A stretch of DNA of 64,000 nt from Spirochaetaceae bacterium (GCA_020632655.1 JACKFD010000020.1:1-64000); one strand, 5' to 3'; shown: positions 1 through 8,982, numbered from the stretch's first letter. The notes: generated by a model not told the origin, from the letters alone. A program made the numbers and translations.

Positions 1-384
1 CGTGTCTTCCAGGTCCCGCGCGCGATCTGGATCGACGCGATCCGCGGCGACCTCCAGGACAACGCGCCGGCGGCGACGGCGGCGATCTCCTCTCCCGAGG
101 CCCTCCCGACCGAGGCCGATCTCGACGATCCGCATCCGGTCGTGCGGCTGCTGAACCGCCAGGCGCTCGGGCTGCCCCTCGACCCCGTCGAGGCGTACGA
201 GGTCCTCGAGCCGGTCGAGTCCGTCGTGATCGGCGACGTCGATCTGTGTCGCCGCAAGCTCGAGGGCTATCGCGCGCTCGGGGTCGACCGGCTGATGTGC
301 CTGATGCAATTCGGGGCGCTGCCCCAGGAGCGCATCCTCGCGAGCATCCGCACGGCGGGTGAGGCGTTCCTGCGCGCCGGCTGA
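1..384 (+). CDS. Luciferase-like (LLM class) flavin-dependent oxidoreductase, C-terminal part
   Basis: The reading frame is open from the first base of the window to TGA at 382-384, so only the last ~127 residues are present. The tail GDVDLCRRKLEGYRALGVDR followed by LMCLMQFGALPQERILASI is the usual C-terminal pattern of F420/FMN-dependent luciferase-like monooxygenases: a cofactor-site helix, then a 'QFG-LP-E' segment closing the TIM barrel. Substrate cannot be inferred. The next gene converges from the other strand 8 bp downstream. Confidence 0.7.
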   Translation, partial: RVFQVPRAIWIDAIRGDLQDNAPAATAAISSPEALPTEADLDDPHPVVRLLNRQALGLPLDPVEAYEVLEPVESVVIGDVDLCRRKLEGYRALGVDRLMCLMQFGALPQERILASIRTAGEAFLRAG

Positions 385-392
385 GCGGCGAG

Positions 393-1394
393 TCAGTCGA
401 GCCGGTAGACCCGCGTCGCCGTCCCCCGGAAGAGCGCGTCCTGCTCGTCCTCGGACGCGTCCGCGACCATCTTCTTGAACGCGTTCCAGAGCACGTCGTA
501 GGAGACCGAGAGGCGATCGACCGGGAAGTTGCTCTCGAAGAGACAGCGCTCGACCCCGAAGCACTCGATCGCGTGCGCGTAGTAGCGCCCCTGCGCCGCG
601 ACGAGCTCGTCCGAGGTCGGCGGCCGCTCGCGGGCCTCGAAGCCGAAGCCGTTCCAGGGCATCGCGAGCCCGCCGAGCTTCACGACGACGTTCTCGCAGC
701 TCGCGAGCTCGGCGAGCCCCTTCGACCACTCCGCGAAGATCTCCTCGCGCCGGTCGGCGTAGGGCCCCACGCCGAGGGGCGTGCCGAGATGGTCCAGCAC
801 GATCGTGACGTCCGGGAAGGCTCGGGCGAGATCGCGCAGGTGCGGTGTCTGGAAGTGGTAGTGATAGGCGTCGTAGGAGAGGCCCATCTCGCCGAGCACG
901 CGGAATCCCTCGCGGAAGGCAGCGTCCGCGTAGAGCGCCGGCGCGTCGGTCATGCACGCCGCGGCGCCCGTCGGATCGAAGGCCGCGCCGTCCCGGATGC
1001 CGCGGAAGAGGGGGCTCGCCTGAGTGTGCGCCTCGAGGACCTCGCGCACGCGCCGGCCGAGCCGGAGATTCGCGGTCGCGACGATCGCGCCGATCCGCGG
1101 CCGGATGCCCGGGGCCCTCGCGGCCTCCTGCGCGATCCGATCGACCCACTCCGTCTCGCCGACGCATCGCAGGTGCTCCGGGCCGTCCTCGCGGTAGCCC
1201 TCCTGGCACTGCACGTAGACGGTCTGCTCGATGCGATGACCCGAGACGTCACGACGGAGGTCGGCGAGGTCGTAGGGGAAGAAGTGTTCGGCGTTCGAGA
1301 AGAAGTGGTGATGGGGATCGACGATCCGGCGGTCCGGATCGACGATCTCCTCCTGCACGAGGGCGAGCCAGTCGGGGCGGTCTTCGATTCCCAT
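393..1394 (-). CDS. Amidohydrolase family protein (COG3618-like metal-dependent hydrolase)
   Basis: 333-residue TIM-barrel amidohydrolase of the 2-pyrone-4,6-dicarboxylate lactonase/L-fuconolactonase type. Visible motifs are VDPHHHFF near residue 28 (metal-binding H-x-H), VLDHLGTP near the middle and CLFESNFPVD near the C-terminus (Asp and Asn-Phe-Pro characteristic of COG3618). The reading frame does not stop upstream of ATG 1394 but runs in frame into the broken beta-helix gene. I start at ATG 1394 because family homology begins there. No Shine-Dalgarno is visible, but TATGCT lies 7 nt before the ATG, so leaderless transcription is possible. Substrate unknown. Confidence 0.8.
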   Translation of the reverse strand: MGIEDRPDWLALVQEEIVDPDRRIVDPHHHFFSNAEHFFPYDLADLRRDVSGHRIEQTVYVQCQEGYREDGPEHLRCVGETEWVDRIAQEAARAPGIRPRIGAIVATANLRLGRRVREVLEAHTQASPLFRGIRDGAAFDPTGAAACMTDAPALYADAAFREGFRVLGEMGLSYDAYHYHFQTPHLRDLARAFPDVTIVLDHLGTPLGVGPYADRREEIFAEWSKGLAELASCENVVVKLGGLAMPWNGFGFEARERPPTSDELVAAQGRYYAHAIECFGVERCLFESNFPVDRLSVSYDVLWNAFKKMVADASEDEQDALFRGTATRVYRLD

Positions 1395-2328
1395 GGGCGC
1401 AGCATACCCGATGCGACGAACGGGCTGATCGTCGTCGGAGCGCCGGGGCGCCGCCGCACGCGACGGACAGCCGAGCGTGCCGTCGCAGACGCTGGGATCG
1501 ATCGCCTCGCCGCCCGTGATGCTGCTTCCGCCGACCTGGCCGAGCACGTTGCCGTTCGTGCCGGAGTCGGAGTTGGCGTTGACGTTGCCATGGATGGCGT
1601 TGTCGACGACGAGCGCATTCCGCGGGCTCCCGACGTCGACGAGGGGTGACTGCGCGAAGGCGTTGCCGCCGACGACGCTTGCGTAGCCGTCGTTCAGGAC
1701 GAGTCCCAGCGCGTTCTGCGACACCATGTTGTCCGTGAAGACCACGTGCTCGGCCCGGAGCGCGAGATCGCCGTTGCCCGCCAGGACGTGGCCACGCACC
1801 GATCCCCCGGCGCCGAGGACGCGAATCCCCATCCCGCCGTTGCCGTTGATCCGGCTCCGGGAGACGAGCGGCGCGCCGGCCGTGACGACGCCGTGGCTGG
1901 CAGCCGCCCGCACGACGCTGTCCCGGATCGCGACGTCGTGGTCCGCCCGGATTCCGTAGGCACTCGTCGCGGCGACGGTCGTGTTGCGGATCTCGGAGTG
2001 ACGGCCGGTGACGATCCCGGTACTGCCCGTACCGTAGATGCGGACGTCCGAGATCCGTGCGTCGTCACCGCTTCGGATGCCTTCGAACGCGATCCCGAGC
2101 AGGCTGCCACGGCGAACGGAGAGATTCTCGCGCTGCGGGGCCAGGATGCCGCGACCCCGCCCCGGCGTCCCGCAATCGGGTCGGCAATCCTCGCGCGGCC
2201 GGATGGAGAAGCCGTTCAGGTCGATCGGGACGTCGTCGGTCGCGACGGGGATCGCCGTCGCCGATCCCGAACGAGATGGACGCGACGATCGCAAGCGTCG
2301 TCGGGCCGGACTCCTGTCCCCACCTCAT
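1395..2328 (-). pseudogene. Right-handed beta-helix secreted protein, frameshifted and lacking its stop
   Basis: ATG 2328 has a strong AAGGAGGT ribosome site and begins a signal peptide (hydrophobic LAIVASISF). That frame turns to nonsense around 2263-2272, while a different frame continues as SGSATAIPVATDDVPIDLNG and then PbH1-type repeats (GIRADHDVAIRDS, SRINGNGGMGIRV, VVFTDNMVSQNALGLVLND). A one-base shift at that point would restore a signal peptide ending in an A-x-A site joined to the beta-helix. The 3' end carries the family ending (DPSVCDGTLGCP, compare the CDGALCP end of the intact paralogue at 30362-31351), but no stop codon follows and the frame enters the amidohydrolase. It is either a decayed gene or, less likely, a sequencing error. 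Confidence 0.6.
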
Positions 2329-2776
2329 GACCCGACCTCCTTCATCGACACGCCGAGACGGCGTGTCGCCCCGTAGCCCCGATCGTTGGACCCGTCGCCG
2401 ATCGCGAGCGCGACGCCGGTGCGACGCGCCTCCACGGCCCTTTCATGCGCTTGTGTGGGGTCGTTCACAGTACGCGGGCGCGCGCCTACGGATGCTCCCC
2501 GTCGAGCCGCCCGCTCTCCGCTCGGACGTCTCGCGACGCCCGTGCGAGGCCGGCGAAGGGGAGTGGGCGGATCACGCAGGCGCGCGAGCGGGCGAGGGCG
2601 CGTCCTGGGAGGCCGGCGGGGTCGGTGGAGCGGAGATTTCCCATGGGGCAAGGGGGGTGTTCTTTTTCGACCTTTCTTCCTCCTCGAGTGGGTCGATTCG
2701 GCGCGCTTCTCCGTCTTCCGATCGAGCCGCGCGGCTCGGCGATCCGCCGGGCCGCCCACGAGGGGGAAGTCGTCCG
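2329..2776. other. Divergent intergenic region with a hairpin and a weak promoter-like pair
   Basis: About 450 bp without a credible gene. It holds the perfect inverted repeat at 2346-2368 (listed separately) and a TTCACA (2464-2469) - 17 nt - TACGGA (2487-2492) pair that could drive the exporter gene. Nothing else was recognised. Confidence 0.4.
2346..2368. promoter_or_regulatory. Perfect 10-bp inverted repeat (3-nt loop) next to the beta-helix start
   Basis: CGACACGCCG-AGA-CGGCGTGTCG. On the minus strand it ends 4 nt before the AAGGAGG ribosome site of the beta-helix gene, so it could be a leader hairpin hindering that site, an operator, or a boundary hairpin between divergent genes. No T-run follows on either strand. 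Confidence 0.4.
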
Positions 2777-5227
2777 ATGATCGCTGTCGAGCCTGCTGCG
2801 GAGTCCTTCTTTCGATGGGTGACCGCCCATCCACGAAAGCTGCTGCTGATCTGTTCGCTCCTCGTCCTGGCCGCCGCGAGCGGGCTCGTCGATCTCTACA
2901 AGGACACGCGCTCGGATGCGTTCATCCCGGCCGGCGATCCCGCCCTCGAAGCGCGCGAGCGCGTGCGGGAGATCTTCGGCCTCGCGGATCCGATCGTCGT
3001 CGCGGTCGTCGCGGCGCCCGGGCACGAGGTCTTCGAGCCCGAGACCCTCGCGCTCGTCGAGTGGCTGAACGATCGCCTCGAGGCGATGCCCGGTATCGAT
3101 GGCGCGAACGTGACGAGTCTCGCGAGCCGCGACGGGATCGCCGGGACGGACGAGTCCCTCGAGATCGAGCCCTTCTTCGAAGATGCGCCGACGACGGCCG
3201 AGGGCGCCCGCGCCGTGCGCACGGCGGTCGAGGCGATGCCGCTCTACGTGGGCTCGCTCGTGAGCGAGGACGCGAGCATGACCCTGCTCGTGGCGGAGGT
3301 CGACGATCGCTTCGACGAGGGCGAGACCTATCGCCGGGTCGTCGCCCTCGCGGACGAGGCGCCCACGCGCGCGGGCGAGACGCTCCACGTGGCGGGGGAG
3401 GGCGGCGTCGCGGGTCATCTCGGCGACTACATCGACGCCGACTCCCGCCGCATGCTGCCGCTCGCGCTGGCGGCCGTCGCGATCATGCTGCACGCCGCCT
3501 ATCGCTCGCCGCGCGGCATGCTGCTCCCGCTCGGCATCGTCGTGGGCGGCGTCGCGGCGGCCGTCGGCGGGCTCGCGCACTCGGGCTCGCCCTACACGCT
3601 GATCACGCCGGCGCTGCCCGTCATCCTGGTCGCGATCGGCGTGGCCGATGGCATCCACATCCTCGGGCAGTACTACCGCGAGCTCGACCGCGATCCCGGG
3701 GCGTCGCCGCGGGAGCTCGTCGTGCGCGCGATGGTCGAGGTCGTGCGTCCGGTCGCGATCACGTCGGTCACGGACGTCGCGGGCTTCCTCGCGCTGGCCG
3801 CGGCGACCGACATGCCGCCCTTCCAGGTCTTCGGGCTCTTCGCGGCCGCCGGGGTGCTCGCGATCCTGGGCCTCTCCGTCGTCGCGCTGCCCGCGGCGCT
3901 CTCCCTGCTCGCGCCGCGCCCGAGCCGCGCCGTGTCGCGGGCGCATGGCGGCCGGGCCCCGTCCCACGTCGAGCGCCTGCTCGTCCGGGTCGGCCCGCGC
4001 CTCGTGCGGGCGGCGCCCCTCGTCGTCGCAGTCGCGATCGTGCTCGGTGGCGTCGGACTCGTGCTGGCTCGCGATCTCCACGTCGACTACGAGCGCGTGC
4101 GGAACTTCCGGAGCGAAGAGCCGATCCGCCGCGCCGACCGCGCGATCAACGAGCGCATGGCGGGCATCAACCAGCTCGATGTACTGATCGAGGCCGATGC
4201 GCCCGGCGCGCTGCTCGAGCCGGCCACGCTCGCGCGGATCGCGCGCTTCCAGCGCGAGGTCGAGACGCTCCCGGGCGTCGGCAAGACGACTTCGGTCGTC
4301 GACTACCTGACGACGATGAATCGCGCGCTCCAGGCCGGCGGGTCCTCGGCGAGCGAGCTGCCCGCGACGCGGTCGGCGGCGGCCCAGCTCGCCTTGCTCT
4401 ACGACCTCGAGGGCTCCGACGCGGCGATCCGCGAGCATCTCGACCCCGAGGATCGGAGGGCCCTCGTGCGAATCAGCCTGCCCTCGGGCCGCTACACCGA
4501 CGAGGCGCGGCTGGTCGAGGCCGTCGAGGCGGCGATCGCCCGGCATCTCGACGACGCCTCCCTCGAGGTCTCCCTCGCCGGGCGGGTGAACGTCGACGTG
4601 CGCTGGATGCGGGGCCTCGAGCGCACCCATTTCCTGAGTGTGGGGCTCGCGCTCGCCGCCGTCTTCGTGGTCAGCGTGCTCGCCTTCGGATCGGTCGTGG
4701 CGGGGCTGCTCACGATCCTGCCCGTCGTCTTCGCCGTGCTCGCGCTCTACGCGGTCATGGCGATCCTCGATCTCTGGCTTGGCATCACGACGTCGATGTT
4801 CGCGGTGCTCGCGATCGGTCTCGGCGTCGACTTCTCCGTGCACGCGCTCGAGCGCATCCGACGCAACACGATCGAGCAGGGACTCTCGCTCGAGGCCGCC
4901 GTGCTCGAGGGGCTGCCGCGCGTCGGGCGCGAGCTCGTCTTCAACTTCGCGTGCGCGGGTCTCGGCTTCGGGGTGCTGGCCTTCAGCCGGGTGCCGACGC
5001 TCGTCGAGTTCGGGCTGCTGACGCTGACGGCGGTCTCGGCGAGCTTCGTCGGGGGGCTCGTGCTGCTGCCCGCGCTCTGTCTCGTGTTCCGGCCGCGGGT
5101 GCTGCAGGGATCGGCGGCACCGGAGCCCGGGCCGACGGCTCGGGCTCAGGGCTCGACGCCGCGAATGGCGAAGGCGCCGTCGACGTCGATCCGCACGACC
5201 GACTGGCCTATCGGCTTCTCTCCGTGA
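2777..5227 (+). CDS. RND/MMPL-superfamily exporter
   Basis: 816-residue inner-membrane transporter of the predicted-exporter group COG1033 (MMPL-like RND family with two sterol-sensing-like domains). One TM segment at ~20-38 is followed by a large periplasmic loop containing the TRSDAFIPAGDPALEARERV motif. A membrane block follows at ~225-375 with GVADGIHILGQYYRE near 288, then a second periplasmic domain and a second block at ~618-770 with LGVDFSVHALERI near 681. The two Asp-bearing segments are the proton-relay helices of this family. ATG 2777 was chosen because GAGGGGGAAG precedes it and the first TM follows directly. The ~40-residue polar tail overlaps the 3' end of the convergent gene by 20 bp. 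Likely cargo is lipids or hydrophobic compounds; this cannot be resolved. Confidence 0.85.
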   Translation: MIAVEPAAESFFRWVTAHPRKLLLICSLLVLAAASGLVDLYKDTRSDAFIPAGDPALEARERVREIFGLADPIVVAVVAAPGHEVFEPETLALVEWLNDRLEAMPGIDGANVTSLASRDGIAGTDESLEIEPFFEDAPTTAEGARAVRTAVEAMPLYVGSLVSEDASMTLLVAEVDDRFDEGETYRRVVALADEAPTRAGETLHVAGEGGVAGHLGDYIDADSRRMLPLALAAVAIMLHAAYRSPRGMLLPLGIVVGGVAAAVGGLAHSGSPYTLITPALPVILVAIGVADGIHILGQYYRELDRDPGASPRELVVRAMVEVVRPVAITSVTDVAGFLALAAATDMPPFQVFGLFAAAGVLAILGLSVVALPAALSLLAPRPSRAVSRAHGGRAPSHVERLLVRVGPRLVRAAPLVVAVAIVLGGVGLVLARDLHVDYERVRNFRSEEPIRRADRAINERMAGINQLDVLIEADAPGALLEPATLARIARFQREVETLPGVGKTTSVVDYLTTMNRALQAGGSSASELPATRSAAAQLALLYDLEGSDAAIREHLDPEDRRALVRISLPSGRYTDEARLVEAVEAAIARHLDDASLEVSLAGRVNVDVRWMRGLERTHFLSVGLALAAVFVVSVLAFGSVVAGLLTILPVVFAVLALYAVMAILDLWLGITTSMFAVLAIGLGVDFSVHALERIRRNTIEQGLSLEAAVLEGLPRVGRELVFNFACAGLGFGVLAFSRVPTLVEFGLLTLTAVSASFVGGLVLLPALCLVFRPRVLQGSAAPEPGPTARAQGSTPRMAKAPSTSIRTTDWPIGFSP

Positions 5228-6536
5228 CCTTCGCCGAGCAGCGCAGCGCTCCGCCGTAGAGCGCGCTCGTCGCGTACCCCTCGATCGGGACGACCCGGTA
5301 GCCGAGCGCGCGCCACGCGTCGGCGGCCGCGCGATCGAGTGGCGCGAGGCCGTAGTGCGGGAGCCAGACGCTCCGCGAGCCCTCGCGCTCTTCCTGGATC
5401 ACGTTGTTGTAGGTCAGGATCGGGAAGTCGAGGGGCGCGGCGAAGGGACGCTCGCTCGACTCGTCGCGGGCGCGGTCGGAGGCCGGCGGACGGGCGGGAT
5501 CGTCGAGCAGGATCGGCACGCGATGCACGTCGAGACCGCGAGCGCGCAAGGCGTCCGCCAGGCTGTCGAAGAGGGGAGCGAGGCGGGCGCTGTCCCGCGC
5601 CGCACGACGGGTGGCGCCCGAGAGATCGGGTGCCTCGATTGGCGCGTCGCGTCCGGGGAGCGTCGCGACGGCGGGATCCGCAAAGAACCAGGCGGACACG
5701 GTCTCTTCGAAGCGCGCGACCGACTCGGGCGACGCTTCGAGCAGGCGCTCCGCGATGGCCGCGCCGGCGCCGGGATCGGCGAGCAGGACGCGGTCTCCGC
5801 CGAGCGGCGTCAGGTACATGTCGAGATGGGCGAGCGGCTGGGGCACGGGGCCGACGACGACGACGGGAGCGCCGAGGCTCGCCTCGAAGCGCGCGGCGAT
5901 CTCGGCTTCCGCGACGTCGGCCGCGATGGCGTTCCGCCGGATCGTGTTCGCCCCGACGAAGATGCGTCGCGTATCGGCCACGACGTTGCCGCCCTCGAAC
6001 TCGAGCGCCGAGTCCCCGACCGACCAGCCCGCGGACCCCGCGATCGCCTCGGCCATCACGCGATCGTCGGCGCGCTCGAAGCCGTGGGCCCGCAGGAGCC
6101 GCGTGCCGCCGGCCTGCGTCTCGAGGACGAGGAAGGGATCCTGCGGCCAGATCGTGAGATCGTGATCGGGCGGGACCTCGAGGAACTCGACGTCGCGTCG
6201 ACGCAGCGGCGCGGCGGGCTGGCGCACGTCGAAGGCGGCGCGGTCATTGGTCAGGATGCGCACACGCGTGTCGGGCGGGAGGGCATCGACGAGTCTCGAG
6301 ACGATGTCGGCATTGCGGAGCGCGGCGCGGCGTCCGCTCGCGAGGCTGAGGACGACGGACTCGATCCGGCCCCGCGTGTCGGGGAGCAGGCGCGCGCGAG
6401 CGGGCGGGGCGGTCGCTTCGCGGCAGCCCACGGCGAGCAGCGCGATCGCAGCGCTCGCCGCGATCGCGACGGACGACGTGCGGCGCGTCCGACGAGCACG
6501 TCGATTCGGTTCAGGCCGAATGCCGACGCCTCGCAC
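5208..6536 (-). CDS. Deiminase/amidinotransferase-fold lipoprotein (agmatine or peptidyl-arginine deiminase-like)
   Basis: About 442 residues. An N-terminal lipoprotein signal ends in LLAVGC. The guanidine-modifying fold is indicated by WPQDPF (~127, substrate-binding Asp), FEGGNVV (~180, Glu and Asn), HLDMYLTP (~237, catalytic-type H-x-D) and a C-terminal GGALRCSAK with the nucleophile-position Cys at ~431. Known relatives hydrolyse guanidino groups of agmatine or arginine; a secreted, membrane-anchored form suggests an external substrate (inference). The start is uncertain: GTG 6536 overlaps the end of the upstream PEP-CTERM gene by 26 bp, and another in-frame GTG lies just upstream. Confidence 0.65.
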   Translation of the reverse strand: MRGVGIRPEPNRRARRTRRTSSVAIAASAAIALLAVGCREATAPPARARLLPDTRGRIESVVLSLASGRRAALRNADIVSRLVDALPPDTRVRILTNDRAAFDVRQPAAPLRRRDVEFLEVPPDHDLTIWPQDPFLVLETQAGGTRLLRAHGFERADDRVMAEAIAGSAGWSVGDSALEFEGGNVVADTRRIFVGANTIRRNAIAADVAEAEIAARFEASLGAPVVVVGPVPQPLAHLDMYLTPLGGDRVLLADPGAGAAIAERLLEASPESVARFEETVSAWFFADPAVATLPGRDAPIEAPDLSGATRRAARDSARLAPLFDSLADALRARGLDVHRVPILLDDPARPPASDRARDESSERPFAAPLDFPILTYNNVIQEEREGSRSVWLPHYGLAPLDRAAADAWRALGYRVVPIEGYATSALYGGALRCSAKVTERSR

Positions 6537-7401
6537 GGGCACGGCGTTGCGTCGCGATCCCAACGATCGCCAGCGAGCCAGCCCCCACCATCGCGAGGAG
6601 TCCGGGCTCCGGAACCGGGAAGCCGAGCGCATAGGCGCCGTCTCCATCCTGCACGCTCCAGACGAGGGCATTCTGCACATCGAAGCCGTAGTGGCCGGGC
6701 GTCCAGGAGGCGCGACGACCGAAGAAGCGGATCGGCTGGTAGCGTTCCCCGACGCGTTCGTAGGCGGGCAGCCAACGCGCCCCGTCCTTGTCGTAGCGCA
6801 TCACGCGCAGCTGCTGCGCGAAGCGTTCGAAGCGCACCCGGCCGGACTGCCGGTCGAGGGCCTGTGCGCGAAGCAGACTCGCGCGGAGGTCGCTCCGGAT
6901 CCGCTCGAAGCGGATGCGACCGCCGCGGATGCGGTCGTACTGAATGAAGCGCGCGCCTGCGAAGTCCTGGAAGTCGCGCAGCCCGGCGCGCAGGCGGCGC
7001 ACACCGAAGCGCAGCTGGTAGCGCCCGGCGGCGGGATCGAGGGTCGAGTTCACGCGCAGGGTCCGATCGAAGATCGCAAAGCCCGGCGCCGTCGCGTCCG
7101 TGAAGGCGAAGCCCTCCCCGGACCAGAGCGTCGCCTCGATCGCGCCCCCCGTCTGGAAGAGGTCGGCGACACCGAGCGCGACCTCCTCGCCCGGGAAGGC
7201 CTGGTCGAGGGGAAGGAGGCCGACGAAGCCCTGGTCGAACCCGAACTGGGCCGTCTGGCCGGATTGGGCGTGAGCGTGATCGGCCGCGGCGAGCAGCAAG
7301 GCCGCGGCCAGAGCGATGAAGAAGGCGGGCGAGCGGAGGCCGGGATGGATCGAGCGAGGGGCTCGTGCGGGGCTGGGCGTGGACTCGAAGGAGCTCGACA
7401 T
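6511..7401 (-). CDS. PEP-CTERM sorting-domain protein
   Basis: 296-residue secreted protein of unknown function. The N-terminal signal peptide (FFIALAAALLLAAADHAHA) is followed by a beta-rich domain. The C-terminus has the complete exosortase signal: VPEPGLLAMVGAGSLAIVG (PEP motif plus hydrophobic helix), then the basic cluster RRARARRR. Known PEP-CTERM proteins are cleaved by an exosortase and placed at the cell surface in exopolysaccharide-producing Gram-negatives; no exosortase is in this window. ATG 7401 is chosen over the upstream in-frame start because the signal peptide follows closely. The segment rich in RF/RIR repeats (GGRIRFERIRSDLR) is unusual for the family. Confidence 0.75.
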   Translation of the reverse strand: MSSSFESTPSPARAPRSIHPGLRSPAFFIALAAALLLAAADHAHAQSGQTAQFGFDQGFVGLLPLDQAFPGEEVALGVADLFQTGGAIEATLWSGEGFAFTDATAPGFAIFDRTLRVNSTLDPAAGRYQLRFGVRRLRAGLRDFQDFAGARFIQYDRIRGGRIRFERIRSDLRASLLRAQALDRQSGRVRFERFAQQLRVMRYDKDGARWLPAYERVGERYQPIRFFGRRASWTPGHYGFDVQNALVWSVQDGDGAYALGFPVPEPGLLAMVGAGSLAIVGIATQRRARARRRHSA

Positions 7402-7630
7402 AGCCCGAGTGTTCCACAATCCGGTCGTCGTTCGTGTGAAGCGATTCACAGGAGAGCGCGATCGTTGCCGCGGCAGGGTCGGCAGGGCGCGGCGACGAGG
7501 GGCCAGGCCCCGACGACGCGTCGCCGCGCGGTGCGCGCGGATGCCATTCTCGTGCCCATATACGGTCGCATTTCCCGCCCCGGGCGTGCGTCCTTCTGGT
7601 AGGCTGGTCGGCATCGCACGGGAGGATCCG

Positions 7631-8029
7631 ATGAGAGGTGCTAGGTCGCTTGTGCAGGTCCTCGTCGCCGCGTCCCTGGCCATGCTCTGGGTGGTGGTGG
7701 CTCGGGCGGATGATCCGGACACCGATGGCGACGGAGTTCCGGATCCGGTCGACAACTGTCTGCTCGTTTCCAATCCGGGACCCGGGCAGATCGACTCGGA
7801 TCAGGACGGATACGGAAATCGCTGCGACGGGGACTTCAACAACGACGGTGTCGTGGACGGTCTCGACGTCTACATCTTCGAGCAATCCTGGGAGCTTCCC
7901 GGCGTGACTGATCACAATCGCGACGGGTTCACCGATGGCGGCGACTACGGAATCTTCCTGACCCTATTCAACGACTATCCCGGCCCGTCTGGGCTGGCCT
8001 GCGCGGGGACCATTCCGTGTCTGCCGTGA
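7631..8029 (+). CDS. Secreted Ca-binding protein: thrombospondin type-3 plus dockerin-like repeats
   Basis: 132 residues with a strong GGAGGA site 4 nt before the ATG. A signal peptide (VLVAASLAMLWVVVARA) precedes a TSP3-type Ca-binding repeat DTDGDGVPDPVDNC, then DSDQDGYGNRCD and two dockerin-like EF-hand half sites, DFNNDGVVDGLDVYIFEQ and DHNRDGFTDGGDYGIFL. The protein ends GPSGLACAGTIPCLP, a Cys-containing tail shared with the next gene. It consists almost only of Ca-binding modules, so it probably acts as an adaptor or surface anchor rather than an enzyme (inference). It is coupled to the next gene by a GTGA overlap. Confidence 0.75.
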   Translation: MRGARSLVQVLVAASLAMLWVVVARADDPDTDGDGVPDPVDNCLLVSNPGPGQIDSDQDGYGNRCDGDFNNDGVVDGLDVYIFEQSWELPGVTDHNRDGFTDGGDYGIFLTLFNDYPGPSGLACAGTIPCLP

Positions 8030-8982
8030 GTCCGAGGCTACTGCATGGCCGACGATCGGCGGCCCGGTCGCATATTGCGGGCACGCGCGCGGGCGAGGTC
8101 CGCCGCCGCGCGACGCGCGTCGTGTCGTTGTCGATCCTCATGCTCGTGACGAATCCGGCGCGCGCCGTCGATGTGGATCTCGACTTCACGAATCTGTCTG
8201 GTCAGACGAGCCCGGGGGTCGTCATCTCGGGGAACACGGCGACGGCGAGCCCGGGCGATCTGGTCGAGGTCGGGATCGTGGTCGAGAACGGCCAGGCGGA
8301 AGAAGTCACGGGCTTGTTCAGCTTCGTGCTGGTCGACCCGACGGGTCTCCGCGTCTCTGTCGCTGCTGGTGTACCGGCGCTAGACGAGGGGCTCTTCGGG
8401 TTCGAACTCGCGCCCCACACGGCTTTCGGGGAGCAGGCGGTGGCGCGGCCGGAGGGGGTTCTCGTCGGACTCGCCCACTCAACCGTGTATTTCGTCTCGA
8501 CGGGAGCCCCGGGTCCCGATCCTGCGACCCTGTTCGTCTTCGAGGTACTCGCTCCGGGGACCTGGACCATCGGCCAGATGGACTCGGGCCAGTCGATCAT
8601 CGACGGAAGCTTCCAAGCGCCGAACTTCGGCCCAACGCTCACGATCACGACCGAGCCCGATACCGACGGCGATGGCGTCCCGGATCCGCTCGACAACTGC
8701 GTGGACGTCCCGAATGGCCCGGGCGAGCCGGGCAATCAGATCGATGTCGACCAGGACGGGTATGGGAATCGCTGCGACGCGGACTTCGACAACGACGGCG
8801 GCGTCGACGGCCGAGACTTCAGCATTCTCATGACCACCTTCAACTCGATCTCTCCGCTCCACGACCTCACGGGGGACGGGCTACAGGACGGGGCCGACTT
8901 CGGCGTCTTCGTATCAATGTTCAATCAGCACCCGGGACCGTCGGGTCTGTCCTGCGCGGGGACGATTCCCTGCACGCCGTGA
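8026..8982 (+). CDS. Secreted protein with cohesin-like N-domain and TSP3/dockerin-like C-domain
   Basis: About 318 residues. GTG 8026 overlaps the preceding TGA (GTGA), indicating translational coupling; an alternative GTG lies at 8017. A basic N-terminus and hydrophobic stretch (VVSLSILMLVTNPARA) form a signal peptide. Residues ~40-200 form a beta-sandwich-type domain (VVISGNTATASPGDLVEVGI and LFVFEVLAPGTWTI) reminiscent of cohesin or filamin-type domains. The C-terminal third repeats the plan of the upstream protein: DTDGDGVPDPLDNC, VDQDGYGNRCDADFDNDGG, two EF-hand-like half sites and the tail GPSGLSCAGTIPCTP. The tandem copy points to duplication with gain of an N-terminal domain. Function unknown. 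Confidence 0.7.
   Translation: MSPRLLHGRRSAARSHIAGTRAGEVRRRATRVVSLSILMLVTNPARAVDVDLDFTNLSGQTSPGVVISGNTATASPGDLVEVGIVVENGQAEEVTGLFSFVLVDPTGLRVSVAAGVPALDEGLFGFELAPHTAFGEQAVARPEGVLVGLAHSTVYFVSTGAPGPDPATLFVFEVLAPGTWTIGQMDSGQSIIDGSFQAPNFGPTLTITTEPDTDGDGVPDPLDNCVDVPNGPGEPGNQIDVDQDGYGNRCDADFDNDGGVDGRDFSILMTTFNSISPLHDLTGDGLQDGADFGVFVSMFNQHPGPSGLSCAGTIPCTP

Noticed and set aside
2057..2776. N-terminal 240-residue extension of the exporter frame
   Set aside because: Arg/Ser/Pro-rich GC-driven open frame overlapping the beta-helix gene on the other strand; a good ribosome site is at ATG 2777.
2486..4843. 785-codon minus-strand ORF (and similar long frames opposite most genes)
   Set aside because: Antisense shadow of the exporter gene typical of high-GC codon use; rich in Arg/His/Asp with no motif.
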